This document shows positions 18,027 through 27,272 of a DNA stretch of 64,000 nt, piece by piece. Position numbers and translations under genes: made by a program. The notes under the pieces were generated by a model. It worked only from the letters and a program-made list of their open reading frames with translations, searched no databases and had not been told where the DNA came from. Positions within the stretch are counted from its first letter, which is position 1. Every line of letters begins with the position of its first letter. Source of the DNA: an uncultured Microbulbifer sp. Its GTDB lineage: Bacteria; Pseudomonadota; Gammaproteobacteria; Pseudomonadales; Cellvibrionaceae. The stretch is from positions 186,001-250,000 of the forward strand of contig NZ_CANNGQ010000002.1 of NCBI RefSeq assembly GCF_947504145.1, given 5' to 3'.

Positions 18027-18357
18027 GGTTGCAAGTCCTTCTGTTTTCCGGAATCCGACTGGGCGGTAAAGTGATTTGAATAAGCCAGAGCTTTGGCTGC
18101 AGATTCGCCATGTGATGCGAATCACAAAATAAGTGGGACGTTTGTATCACTTCTGTCGTCTTTTTCCAACGTCAATGAAGGCACATCGAGGTTTTCAGGT
18201 GAATGGTGTGCAGTTATGGCAGGAATGAATGTTCGTCACCCGGAAGCCGGGCCGGATGATCGCTTGAGGGGGGCACAGCAGGGAGAGCCCCCGATCGGCC
18301 ATTGGCGATCGGGGGTTTTGGGGGCGTCCGAGTGGGAAAGGGCTTACTGCCGGCCCA
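18027..18357. other. 331-bp intergenic region with an intrinsic-terminator-like hairpin
   Basis: It contains the promoter side of regulator paralog 2 and the 3' end of the TonB-like operon. CCCCCGATCG (18288-18297) pairs with CGATCGGGGG (18306-18315) and TTTT follows on the plus strand. On the minus strand the hairpin sits 43 bases beyond the operon end and may terminate it. No ORF is convincing. Confidence 0.6.
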
Positions 18358-19413
18358 TCAAGAGGGCAGGAAATCGATCGAGTAGTTGAGCGTGGATTTC
18401 TCCACATTGGCAGTGCCGAAATTGATCAGACGGATACGCGCTAGCAGTTTGCGCTCCAGATCCGGGCTGTCCAGTTCGCTGCTCACCAGGCTTACTGCAG
18501 AAATGGTGCCATTGGCTTCGATCACCAGTTTAACGGTCACCTTGCCAGCCAGGGTCGGATCCCGACGCAGGGCGCGGTTGTAGATGGCAAAGATGGCTCC
18601 CTTGTTGGCTTCCATCACCTGGCGAATGGACTCCTCGCCGCGGGTGCCGCGCTCGCGGCGGGCCTCTTTACCGCTGGACTTCGCTGCTGCGGTGGCCTCG
18701 GCCACTTCCACCTGTGTGGTCTCGCGGCCCGACAGTGCCGAACCGCCCGTATTGCGGCTCAGTTGCCCGGTATTGATGCCGCCACTGCTTGCTTTCGACT
18801 TGTCGCTGATCAGTGAGCGGTCAATTTTTTGCGCCGTTGCCGCACCGCTGGCGAGGCTGTTGGCGCTGGCCACTTCTGATACATCGAGGCTGTCGCGCAT
18901 GTCCATCAGGTCATCCTGAAGTTGCATCAGGCCGCTGTTGGCGGCTTTATCGCGTGCCTTGGCCACTTCTGCGGCCGGTGCCTTTTCCGTGAGCGGCTTG
19001 GGCTTCACCGTCTTGATGGGCTCCGGTTTGGGCTTGGGCTTCTCGATCGGTTTAGGCTCTTCCTTTTTGACCTCTTGGGGCTTTTCTTTCTTTTTCTCCA
19101 CCGGTTTGGGCTTGGGCTTTTCGACCGGTTTGGGGAGTTCTTTCTTTTCCAGGATCACCCGTGCCAGTTGCGGCGGCAGTTTTTCCGCCTGCTCGCGGGT
19201 GAGTTCCGGTGCGGGAATAATGGTGAACAGTGCCCCCACCACCACAAAGGCCGCTATGCCGCTTTTGAGGAACTTGGTAAAACGCTGGTCTTCTTCTTCC
19301 GTCGAGGCCCAGGGCAGTACCGAATTGTAATAGTGCCAGGGCATGAGCGCCGGAGCCGGGCGCTTTTGTGTGGCGGATTGAGGTGTGTAGGAACCGAAGG
19401 TGGCTGTGGTCAT
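18358..19413 (-). CDS. AgmX/PglI-type TonB-like energy transducer
   Basis: A 351-residue protein with one inner-membrane anchor (SGIAAFVVVGALFTII, about 51-66), a long Lys/Pro/Glu-rich periplasm-spanning stretch (about 90-145), a Ser/Ala-rich middle and a C-terminal domain (EANKGAIFAIYNRALRRDP, then KVTVKLVIEANGTISAV). That last domain is the AgmX/PglI C-terminal type found in myxobacterial gliding proteins and some TonB-like proteins. It should couple the proton motor of the neighbouring TolQ/TolR proteins to the outer membrane. It is the last gene of the nine-gene minus-strand cluster. Confidence 0.75.
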   Translation of the reverse strand: MTTATFGSYTPQSATQKRPAPALMPWHYYNSVLPWASTEEEDQRFTKFLKSGIAAFVVVGALFTIIPAPELTREQAEKLPPQLARVILEKKELPKPVEKPKPKPVEKKKEKPQEVKKEEPKPIEKPKPKPEPIKTVKPKPLTEKAPAAEVAKARDKAANSGLMQLQDDLMDMRDSLDVSEVASANSLASGAATAQKIDRSLISDKSKASSGGINTGQLSRNTGGSALSGRETTQVEVAEATAAAKSSGKEARRERGTRGEESIRQVMEANKGAIFAIYNRALRRDPTLAGKVTVKLVIEANGTISAVSLVSSELDSPDLERKLLARIRLINFGTANVEKSTLNYSIDFLPS

Positions 19414-19430
19414 GACTGTGGCCCTCCCCT

Positions 19431-19952
19431 TCAGCGACCAGCGGCCGGAGCCGCCGGGTCCTGCGGTGCGGTCTGCGTGACGGCGAGATCGATATCCCGG
19501 AAGTCAGCTGCGGCACAGGTGTTCATGATCTGCTTGAGCAGTGCGTAGGGCACTTCTTCATCCCCGAGAATGGTCACCGGGCGGCCGACGGCCTGCTTTT
19601 CTTCGGGCAGTGGTTCGGCGCGGCTGGCCAGGTATTCGAGTTCGTTCAGCAGCGGCTGGATCTGCTCCTGGTCCGCGCGGATGTCCGCCACGCTGGCAAT
19701 CATGCGATTGCCTACCATCAGCTGGTCGCCGTTTACCCGCACCACGGTGGTGGTGTCAGGTTTTTCCGTGGATGTGGATTCCGGAAGAGTGATGGTCTTG
19801 TCTGCCTGCAGCACCTCTACTTCTGAAGAGTTCACCAGCAGGAAGAACACCAGAATGGTGAAAATATCCATCAGGGAAACCAGGTTCAGCTTGGTCTGCT
19901 TGTGCCGGCGCTGCTTGCGCCCTTTCAGCTTTCCGCCGATCGTCGCTTTCAT
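19431..19952 (-). CDS. ExbD/TolR-family protein (with the channel aspartate)
   Basis: A 173-residue protein with the ExbD layout: a basic cytosolic tail (KGRKQRRHKQTK), one membrane helix and a periplasmic domain. The helix LVSLMDIFTILVFFLLVN keeps the proton-pathway aspartate at D29. The periplasmic part carries a TPA-like strand with VTILGDEEVPYALLKQIM. With the TolQ protein it should form a proton-driven motor. The ATG overlaps the end of the other ExbD gene by four bases. It is smaller in its coupling domain than TolR of E. coli only in detail. Confidence 0.85.
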   Translation of the reverse strand: MKATIGGKLKGRKQRRHKQTKLNLVSLMDIFTILVFFLLVNSSEVEVLQADKTITLPESTSTEKPDTTTVVRVNGDQLMVGNRMIASVADIRADQEQIQPLLNELEYLASRAEPLPEEKQAVGRPVTILGDEEVPYALLKQIMNTCAAADFRDIDLAVTQTAPQDPAAPAAGR

Positions 19953-20497
19953 ATTCCGTTGCCTGCCAGCTGTTCGTCTGTCTGCACGTTTGCCTGTTTG
20001 TTTGTCAGCGGCGCATCACCCAGGGAGATCTGTGGAAACAGCTCCGCGTCCACCACCGAGGCCGCCACCACCGCGCGGAAAGAGCGCGCGGTATCCATGG
20101 CGCTCACCAGAGTGCGGTAGGGGGTGCCGGGTTCAGAGAGAATCACCAGGTCTTTTTTGTCGATATCCTTTTCGCGCAGGCTGCGCTTCACTTCCTGCAA
20201 TACATCGGACACCAGTTTGAAATCCGGCTTTCCGTCCCGGTTGGCAATGCGCTTTACGCGAATTCCCGCCGGATAGTTGATGTCGATGTAGTCTTGGCGC
20301 AGCACCAGTTCCAGCTGCCGGTTTTCTTTCTGATCTTCCACCGCGGGATCACTCATACCCGGCAGGTTGAGGTTCAGTACGGAAATATGGGAAAACACCA
20401 TATTCAGCAGCAATACGGGGACCAGTACGGTCATCAGGCTCATAAACGAGGTGATGTCCAGATCCGGATCGGTTTCCAGCCTGCGTCGGATAGCCAT
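19949..20497 (-). CDS. ExbD/TolR-family protein lacking the channel aspartate
   Basis: A 182-residue ExbD/TolR-type protein. The N-terminus DITSFMSLMTVLVPVLLLN aligns with the canonical TPFIDVMLVLL helix, but the proton-pathway aspartate position is serine (S20). The periplasmic domain is normal in length (LELVLRQDYIDINYP and a SEPGTPYRTLVSAMD strand-helix). It overlaps the next ExbD gene by four bases. One TolQ with two unequal TolR-like proteins matches the AglR-AglQ-AglS arrangement of gliding machinery. The missing aspartate suggests a structural rather than proton-conducting role. Confidence 0.8.
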   Translation of the reverse strand: MAIRRRLETDPDLDITSFMSLMTVLVPVLLLNMVFSHISVLNLNLPGMSDPAVEDQKENRQLELVLRQDYIDINYPAGIRVKRIANRDGKPDFKLVSDVLQEVKRSLREKDIDKKDLVILSEPGTPYRTLVSAMDTARSFRAVVAASVVDAELFPQISLGDAPLTNKQANVQTDEQLAGNGI

Positions 20498-20565
20498 GGC
20501 TCTCTCTTTCTATCGGATTACGCGTTGGTTTTTTTAACTCGCCTCTTATTAGGCTGTGGCACTAA

Positions 20566-21252
20566 TCAGGCGGTGGCGCCAGCTCTGGCGGCTGGGCGCG
20601 CCGCGGCGTCCGTCTTCTGGCCGCGGGTCAGCGTGATCAGGTTGAGAAATTTCACCCCGGCCATTTCCAGACTGTCGATGATTTCGTTGGTTTTGTTCTG
20701 CAGCATGGAGTAGGCCAGTAACAGCGGGATCGCGGAGATCAGACCGAAAGCGGTCGTGTTCATGGCTACGGAAATACTGGAGGACAGCATGGAAGCTTTC
20801 TCAGAAGGATCTGCATTGGCAACCGCGGTAAATGCGGCGATCAGGCCGATGATGGTACCGAGCAGGCCCAGCAGCGTGGCGATATTGGCAAGGGTGGCCA
20901 GGTAGTTGGTGCGCTTTTCCAGGCGCGGCACCGCTTCGAGGATGCCCTCTTCGATGGCCATAGCGATGTTCTCGTCTTTACGCGCGTGCTGGGCGGTGCT
21001 GATACCCGCGGCAACGATCTGGCCCATGGGGGCTTTTTCGTTCTGGGAGAATTTCAGTGCAGCGGCGAAGTTGCGCTGTTGCATCATCGGCAGAATCTGG
21101 CCGTAGGCGCGGCGATTGGCCAGCTTGGCGCGGGTAAGGAATACCCAGCGTTCCACGACCAGTACGATACCGATCACCAGTACCAGCGCGATGGGGTACA
21201 TGAAGGGACCGCCGTTCTGGAAGAAGCGCAGCAGTGTGTTGAAAAATTCCAT
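20566..21252 (-). CDS. MotA/TolQ/ExbB proton channel protein
   Basis: A 228-residue three-helix inner-membrane protein. Helix one is GGPFMYPIALVLVIGIVLVVE, and the conserved helices two and three are around LATLANIATLLGLLGTIIGLI and MNTTAFGLISAIPLLLAYSML. A large cytosolic loop lies between (ILEAVPRLEKRTNYLATLA). The ATG at 21252 is preferred over a TTG two codons upstream. It stands between the TPR genes and the two ExbD genes, so it is the motor stator of this cluster. Length and topology are normal. Confidence 0.9.
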   Translation of the reverse strand: MEFFNTLLRFFQNGGPFMYPIALVLVIGIVLVVERWVFLTRAKLANRRAYGQILPMMQQRNFAAALKFSQNEKAPMGQIVAAGISTAQHARKDENIAMAIEEGILEAVPRLEKRTNYLATLANIATLLGLLGTIIGLIAAFTAVANADPSEKASMLSSSISVAMNTTAFGLISAIPLLLAYSMLQNKTNEIIDSLEMAGVKFLNLITLTRGQKTDAAARPAARAGATA

Positions 21253-21307
21253 GGTCAAATCTCCGGGACGTAAAGATTTTTAGTTGCTAAATAAAAAGTA
21301 AAAGAGG

Positions 21308-21592
21308 TTACTTGTCTGAATCGTTTTGCTGTTTGAGCAGTTTTATTTCCCGCTGCAATTCCGAGTATTCCTGGTGCTGAAATCTGTGGTGAATTGCATT
21401 GGGTAAGGTGCTTTCAATTTTCTCCAGGCTGTTGGCCTGCTTCCAGGGAATGATGTACAACACCTTGGGTTGTTCCTGGCTGCCGATAATGGTGGACTCA
21501 AGAGTGATGACTTCACCACCTTCGTCCTGAGCCAGGGCTGGGGTTGCAGAAAGTGCTGTAATGGTAAGCAACAATGCGCATATTTTGTTCAT
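21308..21592 (-). CDS. Small exported protein
   Basis: A 94-residue protein with a signal peptide (MNKICALLLTITALSATPALA, cut in print to its hydrophobic core LLLTITALSATPALA) cleaved before QDEGGE. The mature part is mixed and ends in a charged amphipathic helix (EYSELQREIKLLKQQ). I do not recognise a family. Its place between the TPR lipoprotein and the TolQ gene, with gaps of 3 and 55 bases, makes it a probable accessory subunit of the same complex. Confidence 0.6.
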   Translation of the reverse strand: MNKICALLLTITALSATPALAQDEGGEVITLESTIIGSQEQPKVLYIIPWKQANSLEKIESTLPNAIHHRFQHQEYSELQREIKLLKQQNDSDK

Positions 21593-21595
21593 GAT

Positions 21596-22246
21596 TTACA
21601 GCCGCCTCTCCAGATCCACTATCCAGCCCGCCAGTACCCGGTCTGCTTCTGGCTCCAGTGCACGCGCTTCGCGGTAGTGATGCAAGGCGCGTTCCGGCTG
21701 GTGCAGGTACAGGTCAAAAAGAATACCCAGGTTGCGGTGCGCCGCTGCAAAATCCGGCCAGCGTGCCAGGGCATTTTCGTAGGCCCCTTTGGCTTCCTCG
21801 AAACGGCCCTGATCGCGCAACAGCACACCGAGGGCATTCCAGGCGAATACATTGTTTTCGTTTACGGCAACCGCCTGTTTCAGGTTGGTTTCCGCCTCTT
21901 CCGGTTTATTCAGCTTGAGTTGCACCTTGGCCAGGTTTAACCAGGCCCCGGACAACACTGCCCACTGGGTTACTACCTGTTGCAGCTCTGTTTCCGCGGC
22001 AGGGTACTGCTGCTGCAGAAAATAGTCGTGCGCACGACTGATACCCTGCTTGGCACCGGCCGGTACACTCGCGGCTTCCGCGAGGTACGGGTTGGGGCTG
22101 GCGACGCGCTTGCCGGATTCGTCCGCAGCAACTTCTGTGCGGCCGTCGCTGTCGGGAGCCGTGGGGCTACCGGCACAGGCTGCTAGCAGCGCCGTACAGA
22201 GGGTGGCCAGTGCCAGTTGTTTGCAGCGGGTTGCAGAACATTTCAT
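21596..22246 (-). CDS. TPR lipoprotein (small)
   Basis: A 216-residue lipoprotein. The signal LALATLCTALLAAC gives a lipobox cysteine near residue 23. About three to four TPR repeats cover 70-200 (AVLSGAWLNLAKVQLKLN, VFAWNALGVLLRDQGRFEE, AAHRNLGILFDLY). The ATG at 22246 lies just behind the stop of the 977-residue gene; an ATG at 22261 would overlap it. TPR proteins serve as assembly platforms. In gliding-type clusters a small TPR protein (GltE-like) is outer-membrane linked, which fits but is not proven. Confidence 0.75.
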   Translation of the reverse strand: MKCSATRCKQLALATLCTALLAACAGSPTAPDSDGRTEVAADESGKRVASPNPYLAEAASVPAGAKQGISRAHDYFLQQQYPAAETELQQVVTQWAVLSGAWLNLAKVQLKLNKPEEAETNLKQAVAVNENNVFAWNALGVLLRDQGRFEEAKGAYENALARWPDFAAAHRNLGILFDLYLHQPERALHHYREARALEPEADRVLAGWIVDLERRL

Positions 22247-22247
22247 A

Positions 22248-25181
22248 TCAGTAGGCCGCATCGCTCCACTCCACCGTGGTTTCCGGTTTGCGATAGCGCG
22301 CCGGCAACAGGTTTTCCAGGGATGAGAAACTGTTTTTCACCCAGTCGTCGTACACGCCGTCGGCGGTGCGTTTTACATTCGCCTCGTGCAGCTCAATGGC
22401 TTTTTCTTCGAACGGGTAGGCCTGCTCTTCCAGCAGGATTTCGTACTGCTCCAGCTCCAGCGGATTCAGGCCGTTGGGTCTCTGGGAGTCCATCAGGTCG
22501 CGGCTTAGCTGACGGTAGATTTCCGCGAGGCGGAAATTGGCGGCGGTAGTGAATTCGGCGATACCGAAGTCCAGCACCTTTTTGTAATCCGCCACGGTTA
22601 CTTCCATAGCCTGCTTTTTATTTTTCAGGCTCTGTTTCAGCGGCAGGGTCAGTTTCTGGCGTTCAAAACGGGCGTAGCTCTGCGCGGCCAGTTCGGTGCT
22701 GGCATACGCCGCGAGATAGCGGCCGCGGGGTTCTTTTACCCGATTGCCAGCGAGGCTGCTGATCCACAGATTCCGCTCGCGCTGGTTACCGGCTTTTTCA
22801 TACAGGGACGCCAACTTGTACTGGGCTTCCAGGTTTTGTAATGCGGGCTCCCGCCACTGGCGCGCGTACTGACGATAGGCATCAATGGCGCGGCCGCTAT
22901 TGCCGGACTGTTCAAATTGTTCGGCTGCCAGATACAGGGAGTCGCGGCGAACGCGTGGATCGGGATCGCTGTTGGCCAGTGCCATCAATTCGCCGGCGGC
23001 AGCTTCCGGCATATCCATGCCCTGGTAGATGGCAATGGCCTTGGCGGTAAGCGACGGCGTGAGTTTGTGGTCTGGATAGTGTTTGCGGAAATCCGCCAAC
23101 TCCGCCTGTGCCCGGGGCCAGCGCTTCAGGCGCATCAACTGGTTGATGGCGTCGAACTGGGCGGTGGCGGCGATTGAAGATCGGCCACTTTCGCGCACCC
23201 GTAACAGCAATGCGATGGCGTCTTCTGTGGGTGCCACAAATTCCAGATTGTCGGTGGTCAGGTGCACCTGCTTGAGAATGATTTCCGCCTGTTTGTAGAT
23301 GGAAGATTGCAGGCGATTGCGAGTGTTCAGATATTCCGGGTCGCTGGAGGCCATACCGGCAAGCAGCTGTGCATAGGCACCTTCGGCCGCGGGGAAATTG
23401 TCGGTTTCGAAATGGCTGTGCCCGAGCAGAATCAGGATACTGCGGCGCTGTCTGGCATCCGGCGGCGGCTGCCAGCCCGCGGCCTTTTCCGCGGCGGCAA
23501 TGGTTTCTACGTGGCGGTACTGTTCAAACAGGTTGTGCGCCGCATCCAGCTGCACTGGCAGTGCGCGCTTGTCACCGGGCCAGGTATCGGCAAAGCGCAG
23601 GCTGGTTTCGGTTTTGCGATCGAGCCACAGATTGGCCAGCTCCTGGTCTTTTTCCCGTTTGTGCATTTCGCCGGCCATCAGGATGGCGGCGTAGCCGGCC
23701 TCGGTGGCCTTGGCCGGGGTTTGCGGGGTTGTTCCTTGCGCATCTTCTTGCGCATCCTCGGTAAAGCCCCAGGCCACCCGCGAGTAGGCATCGAAGGCGC
23801 GCGCGTATTCGCCGCCGTCGTTCAGGCTTTCCGCCATCAGGAAGGTGAGTTCCGGCGCCTTGCTGTCACCCGGGAAGGTTTCGATAAACTCGCCGTACAG
23901 TTCTGCTGCGGCGAGGAAGGCGGTGCGGGATTCGCGCTGGGCGCGAGCCGTAACTTTAGTATTGTTCCGGGGGTTACCGGCTTCTTTTACCAGTGCCTGT
24001 GCGCGAGCGTGGTCGAAGCGCGCCAGTTCTTCCAGCCAGGGTTTCAGGAAACCACGCAGTTCGCCGCGCTGTGTGTCATCGGCGCTCTGCCAGTAGAGGC
24101 TGCGAATACCGTAGCGGGTGACAAACTCCCGTTTTGCCGGCACCACTTCGCTGGGGAAATTACCCTGTTGCAGGATCTCCACCGCGCGCACGTGCATGGC
24201 CGGTGCTTCGCGGCTTTGGGGGTTCTGTTCCACATAGGTGAGGAAAGTCTGGGCACCGTCGCGGAAGCGCTCGCTCTCGGCATACCAGTCGCCGAGGGCG
24301 CGATACAGCAGGTGCTGGTAGCTGCGGCCGGCAAGTGCGCTGTCCGTCTGTGGCGGATTGAAGGATTCGATTACTTCGGCACCGCCGAGATAGTTGAAGC
24401 CTAGTGCCAGTACCCGCAGGGTGTCGTCGGCAAGACGTCGTTCGCCTTTTGCCAGTGACTCCAGTAGCCGTTTTTCCGGCTGCTCCTGCGCATTGTCTGG
24501 GGCCAGCAGCAGATCCATCAGGTCGAGGAAGGTGTTGCTGGCATCGCGGTAGCGCGCGTCCTTGAACTGGCTCCAGCCGAGCATATAGCGCGCATTCTGG
24601 GAAAACGGTGAATCCCCCTGCGCAAGCACTGCGCTGAAGTCCCGTTCCGCTGCGCGGTATTGCTTCTGGCTGAACGCCGCTTCGCCGCGACGGAACAGGG
24701 CCTCGGCAATAAATGGGGATTCGGGCGCGGTCTCGACAATATTTTCCAGTGCCTGCAGCGAGCCGGGGAGGTTGCCGTCGAGGGCGCGGGCCCGGGCCAG
24801 GCGATAGGCGAGGTAATCGTCGTCGGCGGAGGTCTGCAGCAGGGCTTCGTAGTGACGCACGGCCTGGCTGTAGGCCACCGCCATTTCCGGGTTGTCTTCC
24901 TGTTGCTGTTCGAGGCGCTCCATTTCCAGATCGGCGAGACGCAGCTGGATCTGGCGACGGGTTTTCGGATCGCTATTGGCTGCGAGGGCTTTTTCGTAGC
25001 TGTTGATCAGTACCGGCAGCTCCACCTTGGGCAGTTCAACCTGCGGCTCCGGTGGCAGGGTTGCCGCGGGCAGGTCTGCGAGGGTGGTGCCGGGATCAAA
25101 CTGGCTGGCACAGCCGCCCAGGGTGACGCTGGTGCAGATCGCCAGCGCGAGGAGTCGTTTGCTTGGCCAGGGGGCATTCAC
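22248..25181 (-). CDS. Large TPR lipoprotein (977 residues)
   Basis: A lipoprotein with signal LLALAICTSVTLGGC (lipobox LGGC) followed by a very long helical solenoid of TPR-like repeats. Examples are EALFRRGEAAFSQKQYRAAE, RYMLGWSQFKDARYRDAS, ELTFLMAESLNDGGEYARAF, LILLGHSHFETDNFPAAE and QYKLASLYEKAGNQRERN (each in part). The C-terminal FRLAEIYRQLSRDLM continues the pattern. The GTG start overlaps the previous stop by four bases. In Agl/Glt clusters a giant TPR protein (GltD/AgmU-like) fills this place. Identity with GltD is inferred from context, not alignment. Confidence 0.75.
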   Translation of the reverse strand: MNAPWPSKRLLALAICTSVTLGGCASQFDPGTTLADLPAATLPPEPQVELPKVELPVLINSYEKALAANSDPKTRRQIQLRLADLEMERLEQQQEDNPEMAVAYSQAVRHYEALLQTSADDDYLAYRLARARALDGNLPGSLQALENIVETAPESPFIAEALFRRGEAAFSQKQYRAAERDFSAVLAQGDSPFSQNARYMLGWSQFKDARYRDASNTFLDLMDLLLAPDNAQEQPEKRLLESLAKGERRLADDTLRVLALGFNYLGGAEVIESFNPPQTDSALAGRSYQHLLYRALGDWYAESERFRDGAQTFLTYVEQNPQSREAPAMHVRAVEILQQGNFPSEVVPAKREFVTRYGIRSLYWQSADDTQRGELRGFLKPWLEELARFDHARAQALVKEAGNPRNNTKVTARAQRESRTAFLAAAELYGEFIETFPGDSKAPELTFLMAESLNDGGEYARAFDAYSRVAWGFTEDAQEDAQGTTPQTPAKATEAGYAAILMAGEMHKREKDQELANLWLDRKTETSLRFADTWPGDKRALPVQLDAAHNLFEQYRHVETIAAAEKAAGWQPPPDARQRRSILILLGHSHFETDNFPAAEGAYAQLLAGMASSDPEYLNTRNRLQSSIYKQAEIILKQVHLTTDNLEFVAPTEDAIALLLRVRESGRSSIAATAQFDAINQLMRLKRWPRAQAELADFRKHYPDHKLTPSLTAKAIAIYQGMDMPEAAAGELMALANSDPDPRVRRDSLYLAAEQFEQSGNSGRAIDAYRQYARQWREPALQNLEAQYKLASLYEKAGNQRERNLWISSLAGNRVKEPRGRYLAAYASTELAAQSYARFERQKLTLPLKQSLKNKKQAMEVTVADYKKVLDFGIAEFTTAANFRLAEIYRQLSRDLMDSQRPNGLNPLELEQYEILLEEQAYPFEEKAIELHEANVKRTADGVYDDWVKNSFSSLENLLPARYRKPETTVEWSDAAY

Positions 25182-27265
25182 AATTGTTCCTCCGGCGCTT
25201 GCGGAGCGGATTCGTCAGGCGGTGTGGACTCGGACTGCTCAGCGGCGGTATCTGATGCAGGCTCGGGCGTTTGCGTAGCCTGCTCAACGGCAGGCGCGTC
25301 ATAGTTGCCCTGCATGGCCGCATCCTGAATGCGCGCGATGGCGAGTCGGGTGTGGGCCATATACTGGGATACGCGATGTTTGGCGATACCGAGGGCATCG
25401 CGTAGATCGTCGCGGATCTGGTCTTCGATGGCACCGCTGGCGCGGTCGATGGCGCTGTGCTGTTCGGCCAAGCGCAAGCCCGCATCCTCGACGCTGCCGG
25501 TGAGCAGGTTGAGCTGTGGTGCCTCGGCGGCAATGCGGGCGACGCTGCGCTGGCGGCGTGCGGCCTCTATCAAGTCCGCTTCCAGGGCATCGACGGCTTT
25601 GCGCTTCTGCCACAGGTTGTGATGGTACTGATCTGCCGCCTGCCACTGCAGAATGCCGCGGGCGCGATCTAGGGTCTGCTGCTGGTAGCTACTGGTTTTG
25701 CCCGCTTTGCTGAGGCGTTGGTAGCGCGCTTCGGCGGCGCGCACCATGTCGAGGTATTCGGAGGTTTCACTCTCATTGGCGGCGAGCATGGCGAGGCCAT
25801 CTTCATTCGCTTCGATGCGCGCCAGCGAAGCTTTCAGCCGCTGTAATTCCTGCTCGGCCATCTCCACCTGCTGGTCGTACTGGGCGCTGTCGTGCTGTTG
25901 CACGATGGTCACACGGCGCTGTTCGCGCTCGTCGATCAGGGCATGGAATTCGGGTAACCGCTGTTGCCAGCGCGTCAGCACCCGGGTGAGCTGCTGCAGG
26001 TCGCGCAACTCGGAAAGCTGTAGCTGCAGGCGATCGCTCTGCATCATTTGCAGCAGGTAGCGCTGGTTGTCGCGGATTAACGCCGGTGTTTCTGCATCTT
26101 CGAGCCAGCCATAGCGCTGCAGGTTCAGGGATTCGTTTTCTTTCGGCAGCGGAAACTGCAGGGTGGCGGAGGCCTGTTGCAGCGCTTCCAGGTCGCCCAG
26201 GGCCTGCTGGTACTGTTGTTCCGCGTGCAGGTAAGACTGCAGTGCAAGTTTCGGGCGCTCAAGCGCTTCGTAACTGTACGGCAGCGCGAGCAACGCTTCC
26301 TGAACCTGCGGCGACAATGGATTCTTGTGGATCAGGTAGCCGAGTGCGTCTACCGCCTGTTGATGGTTGCCGCCATTCACCGACACCCAGCCGAGCCCGA
26401 GCAGGGCCTCGCCAGACCAGGGGGTGTCCAGGCGTACTCCGCGGAATTCTTGTGCCGCACCGGCTTGGTCGCCGTTGAGTGCCAGCGCATAACCGGCGCC
26501 GATACGGGCCTTGTCGCGCAGGATGCGCAGCTCCTCATCCGCCTCCGGGTTTTGTTCGACCAGCGTTGCCGCGCGGCGGTATTCCTCTGCAGCAACAGGT
26601 AGTTGCTGTTGCCGGGCAAAGGCTGCCGCGAGATTGGAGTGCCCGAGTACGCGCTCGGCGAGGGATAGGTCTGCCATCGCCAACAGTTGCTGAGCCTGGT
26701 TCAGGTCACCGCTGCGGATGGCGAGGTTCAGGGTCAGCGTGGACTGATGGATGGCGCCGGACTTGTGCAGTTGCAGTGCTGCGGTGTCCCAGTTCTGGTG
26801 ACGGTAATTCAGTGCCGCCAGCTTCAGCCAGGCAATTTCGCGAAAGCGCGCAATGCGCTGCTGGTTGTCTTCGTCCGCCGCTTTCTGCAGCTGCTGTTCA
26901 AACAGCTCGGCAGCCTGGCGCTCGAGGCCGAAAGCCAGGCTAATACCGCCGCGAATCAGGTCGGCGTTGTCTGCGTGGTAGTCGATTCCACCGCGCAGGT
27001 CGGACACCATCAATGTGCTCAGGGCATCAAAGGTATTGCCCTGGAAGTAGTGGTACAGAGCGGCACCGTAGCGCATGTCCTGAGCTTGCTGGAATTTTTT
27101 ACCGGGCTCAGTCGCGGCGGGCTTGTTGGCTTCCGCCAGCGACTGTTCCCCAAGCGCTAGAGGGCTCTCTTCAGCCCATGCAGGCAGTGCCGCACTTGCG
27201 ATCAGTGTCGCCAGTGTCAGTGCCAGTCGGGTGGAGGATGATTTTTTCACGTCGGAAAACAGCAT
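25178..27265 (-). CDS. Exported TPR and coiled-coil protein (695 residues)
   Basis: A signal peptide (LALTLATLIASAALPAWA, cut before EESP) is followed by TPR-like helices in the first 350 residues (GAALYHYFQGNTFDALSTL, LGWVSVNGGNHQQAVDALGY) and a coiled-coil region from about 430 (VEMAEQELQRLKASLARIEAN). The tail is Glu/Pro/Ser-rich. An upstream in-frame start at 27298 is less likely than the ATG at 27265. The four-base GTGA overlap with the 977-residue gene shows translational coupling. A scaffolding role in the periplasm is likely. Confidence 0.75.
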   Translation of the reverse strand: MLFSDVKKSSSTRLALTLATLIASAALPAWAEESPLALGEQSLAEANKPAATEPGKKFQQAQDMRYGAALYHYFQGNTFDALSTLMVSDLRGGIDYHADNADLIRGGISLAFGLERQAAELFEQQLQKAADEDNQQRIARFREIAWLKLAALNYRHQNWDTAALQLHKSGAIHQSTLTLNLAIRSGDLNQAQQLLAMADLSLAERVLGHSNLAAAFARQQQLPVAAEEYRRAATLVEQNPEADEELRILRDKARIGAGYALALNGDQAGAAQEFRGVRLDTPWSGEALLGLGWVSVNGGNHQQAVDALGYLIHKNPLSPQVQEALLALPYSYEALERPKLALQSYLHAEQQYQQALGDLEALQQASATLQFPLPKENESLNLQRYGWLEDAETPALIRDNQRYLLQMMQSDRLQLQLSELRDLQQLTRVLTRWQQRLPEFHALIDEREQRRVTIVQQHDSAQYDQQVEMAEQELQRLKASLARIEANEDGLAMLAANESETSEYLDMVRAAEARYQRLSKAGKTSSYQQQTLDRARGILQWQAADQYHHNLWQKRKAVDALEADLIEAARRQRSVARIAAEAPQLNLLTGSVEDAGLRLAEQHSAIDRASGAIEDQIRDDLRDALGIAKHRVSQYMAHTRLAIARIQDAAMQGNYDAPAVEQATQTPEPASDTAAEQSESTPPDESAPQAPEEQL

Positions 27266-27272
27266 GGCGCGC

